DNA from: Parvularia atlantis
Lineage: Eukaryota > Opisthokonta > Rotosphaerida
Reading direction: 5' to 3'
DNA: 43,980 bases
NCBI GenBank assembly: GCA_943704415.1
Contig: CALSCO010000229.1
Span: 1 to 43,980, forward strand
This document shows positions 12,951 through 22,653 of this stretch, piece after piece (position 1 is the first letter of the stretch; each line of letters begins with the position of its first letter). The notes under the pieces were generated by a model. The model was not told the origin of the DNA, ran no database searches, and saw only the letters and a program-made list of their open reading frames with translations. A program made the translations under genes and the position numbers.

Positions 12951-13930
12951 TCACACAATGTTCTGCACATGCGCGTACTCGCGGACCTGGCCCGACGCGC
13001 GCAGCGGCGTGAGCACGAGGTGGGCGAGCCGGAAGTGGACGATGCCGAAGGGGATGCCGATGATGGTCGCGCAGTAGACCGCGGCCATGCACAGGTGGGC
13101 GAGCGCGAAGAAGGTGCCAAAGAGGAACGCCCAGATGCTGTTGCCGATCATCAGGCCCGCGCTGGACCCGAACGAGACGTCGTAGCGACTGCGGCGTGCG
13201 CGCACGCGTGTCAGCGCCGGCGGCGGGCAGGGTGCGCGTGCGCGGCAGCACGCACATGAGGCGGTTGGTGTAGGGCTGCATGGTGAAGCGCACGAGGCGC
13301 ATGACCGACGGCACGAGCGGCAGGCCGACGACCGACAGCAGCAGGAAGAGCGAGATGCCGAGGTACATGAAGTGGAACGCGAAGCCGCCTGGACGCGCGC
13401 GCGCGCGTCGCGTCAGCACAACGGCCAGGGCGGGCAGCGGCGGGCCGGACGCCGCACAGCCGAGCCAGAAGAAGAGCAGGTCGAAGACGTTGGTCTGGAG
13501 CACCATCATCGTGTCCTCCGGCACCTTGACGTCCTGCGCGCCAACGACCGGCGCCTGGCCATTGGGCACGATCGGGTAGGCCGAGTAGGCCGGGGCGGGC
13601 ACGGCACCATACATGGCTGGGTGCTGCGCGAACGGCGGCGGCGGCGCCTGCACCTGTGTACACGCACGTGCGCATCAGCCAAGCGCAGGTGCACGCGGCA
13701 GCACGCACCACCACGGGCGCCGTCTCGCTGTACTGCGGCGTCGGCGCTTCGACCGTCTTCATCACGCGGTACGCCTCGGGCACGGCCGCGGTCGGGCCGC
13801 CGTTGACGCTCGAGCCCTGCTGGTTCGGGTGCTGCTGCTCTGCGTCGCGTTCACCGCTCGTCAGCGCGCGGGGCCCGCCGCACGTGCTGCTGGTCTCACC
13901 GTAGCTCATGGGTGGCGGGGCGGTGGGCAA
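12951..13930 (-). CDS. YccF-domain (DUF307) multi-pass membrane protein
   Basis: The N-terminal third is a Pro/Gln/Tyr-rich cytosolic tail (APPPPFAQHP, APAYSAYPIVPNGQAP). It is followed by two copies of the YccF inner-membrane domain. Copy one runs from NVFDLLFFWLG through a hydrophobic SLFLLLSVVGLPLVP and RFTMQPY. Copy two runs from GNSIWAFLFGTFFAL through the diagnostic TIIGIPFGIVHFRLA to LVLTPLR. That gives about four membrane segments. The family is common in bacteria and scattered in protists; its function is unknown. Three introns splice cleanly (before VQAPPPPF, within FWLGCGFAF, within NRLIRYDV). A frame-preserving stretch near 13860-13900 may or may not be a further intron. Start could be 13930 or the second Met at 13909. 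Stop is at 12951-12953. Confidence 0.8.
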
Positions 13931-14072
13931 GGCCGGCTCGGTGGGCGTGCGGACGGGAAGGAGGTGCAGCGCGTGGGGAGCCTTAAAGGCTTGCGAGGCG
14001 GACGGGAACTTCCCGGCTTACCACGGGGAAGTCCCCCAAACCCTCCAGAGTCTTTTAGAATCCTGACAGCGC
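13931..14072. promoter_or_regulatory. Divergent promoter with two kappaB-like palindromes
   Basis: The 142 bp between the YccF and PUS10 starts contain GGGAACTTCCC (14004-14014) and GGGGAAGTCCCC (14025-14036). Both fit the GGGRNNYYCC kappaB consensus, and their centres lie about two helical turns apart. The sites are seen directly; that a Rel/NF-kappaB factor binds them is inferred. A TTTTAGAA stretch follows near 14052. Confidence 0.4.
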
Positions 14073-15850
14073 ATGGCGGCGAGCACAACGGCGGCGGCGC
14101 GGGCGTGCGAGCACTGCGCCACGCGGCTGGGCGGCGGGCGGGCATGGCTCGCGGTGGCGCGCGCGGTCGCCCCGGTGGCGCCCGTCGCCGGCGCGCACCC
14201 TTGCGGCGTCTGTCTCGGCCTGCTCGGCGTGCCCGGCGACGGCGAGGTGCTGGAGCGCGTCGCGCGGGTCGTGCGCAGCGAGGGTTTCGACAGCCGCACG
14301 TTCAACCTCGGCCTGACCGTGCCCACAAGCGTCGTACTGCGCCAGGCGGCCATGCTCGCTCACCTTGACACGCTCGGCTGCCGGCCAACCGACGTCCTCG
14401 TCGACGTCAAGGAGGCGCTCAAGGCCCTGCTCGCCGCGCCGCTCGAGCGCGCCGTCGGCCTCGTGTACGACACGGCGGTGCGCGTGCCCGCCGCACTGCC
14501 TGCCGCGCTGCGCCTCACTGACCCCCGCGCCGCAGAGCCCGCTCACCGTCAGCCTCAGCTTCGAGCACCCGGCGTCGAGCCAGGAGCACGACTTTCTGCG
14601 GCGGCACGGCGTACGCGGCGCGGCGGCGCATGGTGCTTGCGAGGGGTCTGATACGCGCGTGCGCGCGCGCGTGTGGGTGGCAGCTGATAAAGACGGGCGT
14701 GGCCGGCGTCAAGAGCGCCGTCGAGGCCCTGCCGAGCGAGACGCTGCGCCGAGAGATCGCGTGCCCGCCCGAGCCGCCGTCCGCGCCCGCGCACCTCGCC
14801 AAGATCGAGATCCGCCGCGAGCCTGTCTACCTTGCCGGCATGCCGCGCTGGTCGCGAGCGCACGCTGCACGCCGCTCACACGCTCGCGGGTGGCAGGACG
14901 CTACAACAAGCTCTCGCGCGCTCTCAGCCAGACCGAGTGGGTCGTGCAGGACAAGGGGCGCATGACGGCGACGTCGGTCGAGGAGCTGATCAAGGAGCCG
15001 TGCAAGCAGGCCATGCACGCGGACGGTGCATGCGCTGCGTGCGACCGTGCGCACGCTCAACCGGACGCCGCGCAGACTGCGTCTTCCAGTCGTCGGGCCG
15101 CGAGGACATGGACGTGCGCATGCTCGGCAGCGGGCGCCCGTTCGCCTTTGAGGTCGTCAACGCGCGCGTCAGCACCCTGGCCGAGCCGGCGCTGGCGGCG
15201 CTGCAGCGGCAGATCAACGAGGCGGCGGCGGGGCTCGTGCGTGTGCGCGACCTGCAGCTTGTCGACAAGTGCGCTGCCCGCCGCTGCCGGGCACGCCGCT
15301 GACTCGTGGCCCGCGCGCCGCAGGGCCGACATGCAGACGCTCCGCGAGGGCGAGAGCACTAAGCAGAAGACGTACCGCTGCGTCGTCTGGTGTGACCGCG
15401 ACCTGACGCCGGCCGACGCCGACCTGCTCGAGCGCCAGAAGGACCTCGTGGTGGAGCAGGCGACGCCCGTGCGCGTGCTGCACCGGTTCGTGTTTGGCGC
15501 GTGCACGTGCTGCGCGGTGCTGACGACGTGCACGCGTACGGCAGACGCACGAGCAGCACGCGCACGCGCCTCATCCACAGCATGCGCGCCGAGGTCGTCA
15601 ACCAGCGCTTCCTGCTGCTCGAGATGACGACGCAGGCGCGCGCGGGTCGCACATGGCCGCGCGGCCGCGCGGCTGACTCGCCCGACCCGAGCAGGCGGGC
15701 ACGTACGTCAAGGAGTTTGTGCACGGCGACTTTGGGCGGACGCAGCCCAACATCGGCAGCCTGCTCGGGTGTGGCGCCGACATCCTCCAGCTGGACGTGC
15801 TCGAGGTGCACCTGGACTGGCCGGGGCGCGTGGCCGGGCGGGACGAGTGA
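14073..15850 (+). CDS. PUS10: tRNA pseudouridine synthase PUS10
   Basis: PUS10 makes pseudouridine 54/55 in the TPsiC arm of tRNA. The N-terminal accessory domain carries two zinc CxxC pairs (CEHC near residue 12 and CGVC near 48). The middle includes AGVKSAVEALPSE and the linker GRYNKLSRALSQTEW. The catalytic domain begins SSGREDMDVRMLGSGRPF, with the catalytic aspartate inside RED-DVR. It continues RDLQLVDK, KTYRCVVW, TPVRVLHRR and the highly conserved TYVKEFVHGDFGRTQPNIGS before ending in a DWPGR segment. At least seven introns are traced; two use GC donors (14838 and 15635). Start 14073 is the first ATG after the kappaB-like sites; stop TGA 15848-15850. Confidence 0.93.
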
Positions 15851-15866
15851 GGGCGCCAGTTGCGTC

Positions 15867-16999
15867 ATGCTGTGGCGGCGCCGGTTGCACAACCTTCTTC
15901 CGCGCGTGATGGCCACGATGGAGATCGCCGGGCCGCACGGCGTGCGCCTGCACGTGCGCTCGGTCGCGGGCGAGGAGACGTGCGTGGTCGCGACGATCGA
16001 CGGTCTCACGCTCGCGGTCGACATGGGCTGCGTGCCGGACGCGGCGCGCCGGGCCGAGCACGTCTTCGTCACGCACACACACATCGACCACTACCACGGC
16101 GTGACAAAGCACGCGGCGCTGCGCCGGCTCGGCCGCACCGCGGAACCGGCCACCTACGTCTGCGCGCCGGCGGCCGCGCGGCTGCTCGGGCGGGCCTTCG
16201 CGCTGGCCGAGGAGATGCAGGCGAGCGAGCTGCCGCACCGCGTCGCCGAGCTCGAGCCTGGCGGTGCGCCTCGCGCGTCGACGTCGCCTCCTCGCGCGTG
16301 CTGACTGGGGCGCGCATCGGCAGACGAGCTCGCGCTGCGGCAGGGTGTCACCGCGCGCGCCTTCGCGACCGTGCACCGCGTGCCGTCGCAGGGGTACCTG
16401 TTCACGAAGCGCGTCTCGCGGCTGCTGCCCGAGCTAGTCGGCCGGCCCGGCCAGGAGATCGCGGCGATGCGGCGGGTGCGCTGCGCTGCGGCCCCCACCG
16501 TCGACGCGGCTCACGCTAAGTGCCGTCGCAGAGCGGCGCCGAGATCCACCAGTTCGAGGACGTGCTGCTGCTGTGCGTCACGGGCGACACGACGGCCGAG
16601 GCGCTCGACCGCCACCCCGAGTGCTACGACGCCAAGGGGCGGCCGCCCTCGCGCACACGCACGGCTGTGCTGACAAGTGCGTGCGTGCGCGCGAGCAGAT
16701 CCTCGTGGTCGAGTGCACGTTCGTCAGCGACGACTACAGCCCTGAGCGCGCGCACGAGAAGGGCCACACCCACCTCGACGATCTGGCGCGGCGCGCCGAC
16801 AGGTTCCGCAACGAGATGGTCGTGCTCATGGTGCGGCCGGCGTCGTGCACAGCCCTGGGCTCACTCGCGCACCGCGGCCGGCCGGCCGCAGCACTTCTCC
16901 GCGCGGCACAGCGCCGAGCAGATTCGCGAGGCCGTGCGCGCCAAGCTGCCCGAGGTGCTGTGGGCGCGCTGCGTCGTCGTGGCCGACGGGCACGGGTAA
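15867..16999 (+). CDS. tRNase Z (short form, ELAC1-like)
   Basis: This metallo-beta-lactamase endoribonuclease cuts the 3' trailer from pre-tRNA. The zinc motif THTHIDHYHGV is present. It is followed by the substrate-recognition segment VPSQGYLFTKR, the second metal region VTGDTT, ECTF with SDDYSPERAHEKGHTHLDD (the AxDx-type acidic loop and GHTH), and HFSARH near the end, as in plant and bacterial short tRNase Z. Four introns are inferred; the donor before ILVVECTF (16624-16712) is not certain. Two in-frame starts exist: 15909 (MATMEIAG) and 15867, which adds an Arg/Leu-rich MLWRRRLHNLLPRV that could be a mitochondrial presequence. Only 16 or 58 bp separate it from PUS10. Stop TAA 16997-16999. 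Confidence 0.9.
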
Positions 17000-17172
17000 C
17001 TGTGTGTCCGTTCGACCATGACACACCGGCACGCACACGACACACAGACACACACTCTGACGCACTTCGTTTGGGGGCTGGTGGAGGGACGGAATGGTAA
17101 GGCCGGCACGGTCACTGACCACAGACGCAACAACAGACGTTAAATCGCGAGATCGAGCACGTGCGCGGCCGT

Positions 17173-17860
17173 TTACACGTCCTCGAGCGAGCGGAGCCTG
17201 CGTGCCGGGGCACAGCGTGAGCACGCGGGCGCGGCGCGCACGCGCCAGGAAGCACGCACGTGTCGTCGAGCTCCTTCTTGACCTTGGCCAGCTCAGCCGC
17301 CTTCTCCTCCAGCTCGGCCTCGAGGTCGTCGCGCTCCTTCTCCTGCAGACATGCGCGCGCGAGCGTCTGTGAGCCAGGCGGGCGAAGGCGTGGCATGGCC
17401 GGCCGGCCGTGCGCACCAGCGACTTGCACTTGCGCTCAAACTGCTCCGACTTGACGTCTGACGCGCGCAGCTTCTCGGTCGTCACCCGGAGCGAATCCTC
17501 GGCCGTGTCGAGGTCCGACTCGAGCAGGGCGATCTTGCGCTGGAGCGACTCGAGGTCGCGCGACTTGCCCTCGTTAGCGTTGGCGGTGGTCTTGTGCGTC
17601 TGGATGAGCTCCTCGGCCCGGTCGAGGTCCTGTGCTAGCGTCAGCCCCCGACGGCAGGCTGCGCGCACGCGACGCAGGCGCACCTGCTCCAGCAGCATGA
17701 TCTTGTTCTTGAGCGACTGGATCTCGTTGTCCTTGTTGCGCAGCTGGTTGTCCATCTCCTTGACCTTGGCCTCGGCCACCTCGGCGCGCTCCTGCGCCTT
17801 CTCGGCGTCGATGCGCAGCGCATCCATCTTCTCCTTGATCTTGTTGGTCGCGCTGGCCAT
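17173..17860 (-). CDS. Tropomyosin (short, fungal-type)
   Basis: This actin-filament side-binding coiled coil is about 167 residues long, close to yeast/fission-yeast tropomyosins (about 160) rather than the 284-residue animal forms. Four exons encode an unbroken heptad pattern: MASATNKIKEKMDALRIDAE, then KDNEIQSLKNKIMLLEQ, DLDRAEELIQTHK, a central SDLDTAEDSLRVTTEKL, FERKCKSL, and EAELEEKAAELAKVKKELDD. The last exon adds LRSLEDV. Start 17860 is the only Met before the heptads and stop TAA is at 17173-17175. The N-terminal MAS could be acetylated as in other tropomyosins (family knowledge). It converges on tRNase Z. Confidence 0.9.
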
Positions 17861-18421
17861 CTCTGCGGCTTGCTGAGCGGAGGGGTCGGAGTCGGGGGGC
17901 GACGAAGACGACCTGTCGCGCGGCCGCGGAAATCTCTCCGTCAAACGAGGCAATCACGCGCCACGTGCGTCCGACCCCGTCGACTGGTTCCGCCCCGCCG
18001 CGCCCCGCCGCACGTCCATCACGCGCCCCCGTCACTGCACCGCGACCGCGCCTTGAGGGGCGGCGCGGTTGCGGAACGAAGCGCGAGAGAAAAAAGAAGA
18101 GCGAAAAAAAGGAATCACGTCGACGGGCGTGTGAACCGCGCGCTGCCACGGCCGCCGCCGCTGCACGCCGCGCCCCGCGTTCGCCGCGCGCAGGCCGCGC
18201 GCACAGCAGCCCGACCGCGCGCCGCACGCCCGCCGACGTGCGGCACAAGCGAAGCGCCCAGCGAGAGCGAGGACCAGAAATGCAGGCTGTCGAGGGGCAC
18301 GGATCTGCTGACGTCACGCGCGACGATTGGCCGGCAAGTGCAGCCAATCAGCGCGCGGCCGTTACGGTTCCACTTCTCGTTGCGCGCCAACTCGACCCCG
18401 CCCGCGCCACCTCTTCGTGCC
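17861..18421. promoter_or_regulatory. Divergent promoter: CRE plus paired CCAAT boxes
   Basis: The 561 bp between tropomyosin and KNL1 contain no convincing exon. Close to the KNL1 start lie a perfect cAMP-response palindrome TGACGTCA (18309-18316), an inverted CCAAT box ATTGG (18326-18330) and a direct CCAAT box (18344-18348), 75-115 bp upstream of the ATG. This resembles NF-Y-driven cell-cycle promoters. A purine-rich A-run region (18088-18116) lies mid-way. Confidence 0.55.
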
Positions 18422-21400
18422 ATGGACGCCGCCGACGCGCCCGGCAGCGCCGTCCGCACCGCGCTCGCGCCCGTGCACGCGAGCACCACCGCGTGCGTGC
18501 ACTGCGCTCTGGGCGTGCGCGCGAGCTCACGGACGCATGTGTAGCCGCAAGACCAACAAGCCGCGCCAGTCGATCGGCCCGCGCCGCGTCTCGTTCGCGG
18601 CGCAGACCAAAGTCCGGTGCGCGCCGCCGTGCCCCCCCGGCTGCTCCCGGCTGCGCTGACGTCGCGAATGGGGAAAAAAAATATTAATTCGCAGCCTTTT
18701 CGACAAGGAAAACTGGCAGAACTCGTCCGTCGCCGACTCGCTCCGCCCGCTCGTGGCCAAGGCCGGCGCCTCGCCCGACACGCCCGACACGCCCGCGCAG
18801 CCCGTGCAGCTGCCGACCCTCTCGCCGGGCCTGCAGACGGCGGTGCCGGCCACGCCGGCCGACGAAGGCGAGCCGATGGACGTCGTGGGCGACAGCGACG
18901 ACGACAACGACGACGACGAGGACGGCGCGCAGGACGACGACGCCGCGCGCGAGTTTGACGCCGAGCAGCGCAAGCGCCTGTCGTTCAGCGGCGCCGAGTT
19001 TGCGGCCGAGCCCGCGGCGCCCGTGATGCCCGCGCCCACGAGCGCCGACATCGATCTGCTCACGTTCGCCTCACCCGCACCCGCCACGAGCAGCACCCTC
19101 AAGCGCCAGAGCATCGCGATGGACGCGAGCCCCGCACCCGCGCCTGCGCACGACTCGCGCCTGTCGTTCGGCGGCCTGCTGCTTGAGAGCCGCCGCGCGT
19201 CGTTCGCGCCCGGTGCCGCCACCGAGGCCAGCAAGCGCCCGCGCCTGTCGATGGGCGTCGACATGGACATGACGCAGACGGTCGGCGCGGCGGTGACGGA
19301 CCCGGACGCGCTGCTCGACCTCAACAACATCGACGTGGGCGTGCCCGTGGACGAGGACGAGGACACCTACGTCAACGACGAGGACAACGACGACAACGCC
19401 GCGGGCGACGACCTCGACCTCACCGACATGCAGGGCGGCGTTGTCGCAGCGGCCGTCATTGCACTCGCCAGCCAGACCGTGCCCGCGCCCGCGCCGGCTC
19501 CTGCCGACGACATCGACCTGACCGAGATGCTCGGCGGCGTCGTCCAGGCGGCCGTGGCTGCGGCTGCCGAGGCCGACGTGAGCGCGCCCGTCGAGTACAC
19601 GCAGATGGTCGGCCGCGTCATCGTCGAGGCCGAGACGTTTGACGGACTTGAGCTGACGCCCGTGCGCGGCGCGGCGCCTCTCCCTGCCGGCGACGACGAC
19701 AGCCTCGAGTATACCAAGATGCTTGGCGCGCCCGTCGCGAGCATGCCTCCGACGCCTGCGCCTGCCACGCATGCACCCGCCACGCCTGCGGGTGTGACGG
19801 CGGAGGACGGCCTCGAGTACACCAAGATGCTTGGATCGCAGACGCCGATCCCAAGCGTGCCCGCCACGCCTGTCGCTACGACGCCCGCGCCCGCCACGCC
19901 CGCAGCTGCGATTGAGGACAAAAGTCTCGAGTACACCCAGATGGTCGGAGCGCACACGCCCGTCGCGAGCGTTCCCGCCACGCCGGCTCACCAGGACGAG
20001 AGCCTCGAGTACACCAAGATGGTCGGCCGCTCCTCTGACGCCGCGTCGGTGCAGAGCGATCCCGCCAGCGCGCCCATGACGCCCGCGACACCGGCACTCC
20101 CCGCGAGCACGGACGACATGGAGCTCTCGCCGATCGTCCAGCAGTTCGAGGCAAGCGCCGGCGAGGCGCAGCTCCCCGTCGACGTGCCTGCACCTGTCGA
20201 AGTCGAGCTGTCCGTCGAGATCAAGCTTCCAGTCGAGGCCAATCTGCCGCTCGTACCGGCCACGCCCATCGCGCTGCCGCTCGCTCCGGCCACACCTGTC
20301 GCGCCGTCGCCTGCCGCTCCGGCCGAGGATGCCCATGCGCCGACAGACGAGGACGACGCCATGGACGTGGACCAGCCGCAGGTCGCCGCGCCGCAGCCGC
20401 CCACACCCAAAAGCGCCCTACGTGTCCTCTCGGCCGCGCTCTCCCCCGGTGCGCAGCGTAGAGTCATGCCGGGCGCCTTGCAGACTGATGTCGCGCATGC
20501 AGCGTCGCCGCTCACGCTCGAGAACCTGACCGAGCGCCTCAGCCGCCTCTCCAAGACGCCTGTGGCCGCGCGCCTGTCGTCGCTCACGTTCCCGTCGGCG
20601 TCCTCGCTTGCCCTCCCGCCGCCGCCGCTCGCGGCCATCGCTGCGTCGCTGCCCGCCGTGCCGGAGCCGGTTACGGCCGTGCCGACGCCGCAGCTGCAGG
20701 TGCGCCCGCGTGGCTGCAGCGTGCAGATTGGTGCTAAGCACGGGTTCCCCAGGCGTTCCTCGAGGCGAGCGGCGTGCGCTTCTGGGACGACGCGCCGACG
20801 TCGACGCGCCGCGAGACTCTGCTGCCGCCCGCGTTTGGTGCATTACATCGGCTGTAAATCGACACGAGCCGCGCTAACGCTGCACCGCAGCCGCGCAGCC
20901 GCTCGAGAGCCTCGACCAGTACGCCGTGGCCGCGTGTATCACGGCGCCCGAGCGTGACATGCTCAAGCACGTGCGTGGCAGCACGGCAATGGGGTGCTGT
21001 TTTGGGCCGCTGACGCGCGTCGCGGCAGGGCTGCGAGATTCTCATGGGCGCTGCGGGCGAGTCGCGCGAGGCCATTGCCGGACTCGAGAACGCGCTCAAC
21101 ACGTACCCGCCGTCGATCTTTGCCGCCGTGCTCAACTCGGCCGACGAGCACGCGATGGTGCGCTCGCGAGCGCCGTGCTTGCAAGAACAGATCAGGCGTC
21201 TGACGGGCGCCGCAACAGCAACGCGTCAAGAACGCTAAGACCGTTGCGCGGCTGCACGCGCGCCAGGCGTGGTATATGTGGCGCACCAAGCTTGTGACGT
21301 CGCTCGGCAACGACATCGAGACGGCCGCGGCCGAGATGCAGCGCGTCAAGACGGACCTTGACGGCTTTACCGCGCGCATGGACGCGATCGACGCGCAGCT

Positions 21401-22636
21401 CGCGAGCCAGGCCAAGCAGCTGCAGCAGCGCCGCGAGGCGATCGCGACGCGCAAGGCGGCGGCCGAGACGTCGGCGCGTGAGGCTGAGGAGCGGCGGCAC
21501 AAGGCCGCCGAGGCGCGCGCGGAGCAGTGTGCGTGCCGGCGCTGCTTGCGCATGCCGCGCACTGAGCCGGCCCCGCCAGTGCGCCTGCACGCGGCCCGCA
21601 AGGCGCAGATGGAGGAGCAGGCGGCCGCCGAGGCACACGCGGCCTGGGAGGTGGCCAAGCGCCAGGCCGAGCTCGCGGCGATCAAGCACAGCCCCAGCGA
21701 CGTTGACGCCGCCAAGGGTGCGCACGGTGCGCCTTCGCGAACCGCGCAAGACGCTGACGCGCAGGTGAGCACAGCTCTGCTGCAGAACGCGTACGAGCAG
21801 GTCGCGTGGCGTGTGGTGCACGTCGGTTCGAAGCGCGTGGAGGTGCGTCGCGCGCCGCCGAGGCCCGCGAGTCAGTGGCGCTGACGGTGCGCGGCAGGTC
21901 TCGTTCGAGGACCGCCTGAGCGTCGAGCTCGTGCACACGGGCGCGACGGGCAGCCTGATCATCTCGCCTGTGCTGCAGGCGCTGCCGAACGGCGAGGTGC
22001 GTGGTTGCTTCGCGGCCACTCAAGCGGAACTGACACACGGCGCGCCAGTCGTCGGACGTGTTCCACCTGCTGGCGGGCGCGGCGGCCATGTCGCGCGCGC
22101 GGACGCCGTTCTCGCTGGGCGTGCTCAAGAGCGCGCTGAACGAGATCTCGCCGCTGGTCGCGAGCCTGCACGAGCTCGAGCGCGAGGTCGCGGTCATGGG
22201 CAAGTTCTTCGAGACGCGCTGCAGCACAGGCGCGGCGGCGACGGGCGAACGCGCGCCGTGGGTGCGTTTCGGGCGTTGCGCTAGCTTCGCGTGCTGACGG
22301 CGGCGGCGGCGGTGGCAGGTCGTCGTGAGCACGCGCGTGGCCAACGGCGCGCACGGTGCCGTCACGCTGCGCTTCCGCTTCGTGCACACGGACGTGTACC
22401 CGCAAGGCACGCTCAACGTGACGATGCTCAAGCACTTTGGGCAGATCAGGTTCGTCGTGCTGCTGTAGCGGCGTCTCGCTCACACGCGCCGGCGCACCCA
22501 CGACAGCGAGCGCGAGCTGGCCGACGCCGTGTGCCGCACGCGCGAGGGCCCGCACCGCCTGCTGCGCATCTGCGACGAGGTGCACCGCCTGCTGGCCGCC
22601 GCGTCGCCCCAGAGAGCGCTCGTCGTTATGCAGTAG
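18422..22636 (+). CDS. KNL1: Kinetochore scaffold KNL1/Spc7 with MELT-like repeats
   Basis: KNL1 is the KMN-network scaffold that recruits PP1 and the Bub1/Bub3 checkpoint proteins. The spliced N-terminus holds RVSF at about residues 38-41, a PP1 docking site. An acidic exon of about 2 kb (from 18695) then carries around ten MELT-like motifs: DMDMTQTVG, DLDLTDMQGG, DIDLTEMLGG, VEYTQMVGR, LEYTKMLG and relatives, DMELSPI. After this come the Spc7 domain (FLEASGVRFWDD-PTSTRRET), a coiled coil with a Trp-rich start (ARQAWYMWRTKL), and a tandem-RWD-like C-terminal region (FEDRLSVELVH, VTLRFRFVHTDVYPQGTLNV). Start 18422 is in good context, and its 52-nt first intron has a textbook GTGCGT donor; a second possible Met is at 18537. 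Stop TAG 22634-22636. The total is about 1,200 residues. Confidence 0.9.
19258..20130 (+). repeat. Array of MELT-like repeats in KNL1
   Basis: About ten degenerate units of roughly 25-40 residues centre on (L/V/M)E(Y/L/M)T-(K/Q)M(L/V)G, separated by Pro/Ala/Thr-rich spacers. Family knowledge: phosphorylated MELT motifs bind Bub3. Here most copies have Tyr in place of the hydrophobic residue (LEYT) and a trailing GxV/G that the human form lacks. Confidence 0.75.
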
Positions 22637-22653
22637 TTGCGCCACCGGTTGTC

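Noticed and set aside
19071-20336. 421-residue minus-strand open frame across the KNL1 repeat exon
   Set aside because: GC-rich codons leave the antisense frame open. The product is low-complexity Arg/Gly with no domain, while the plus strand carries MELT motifs.
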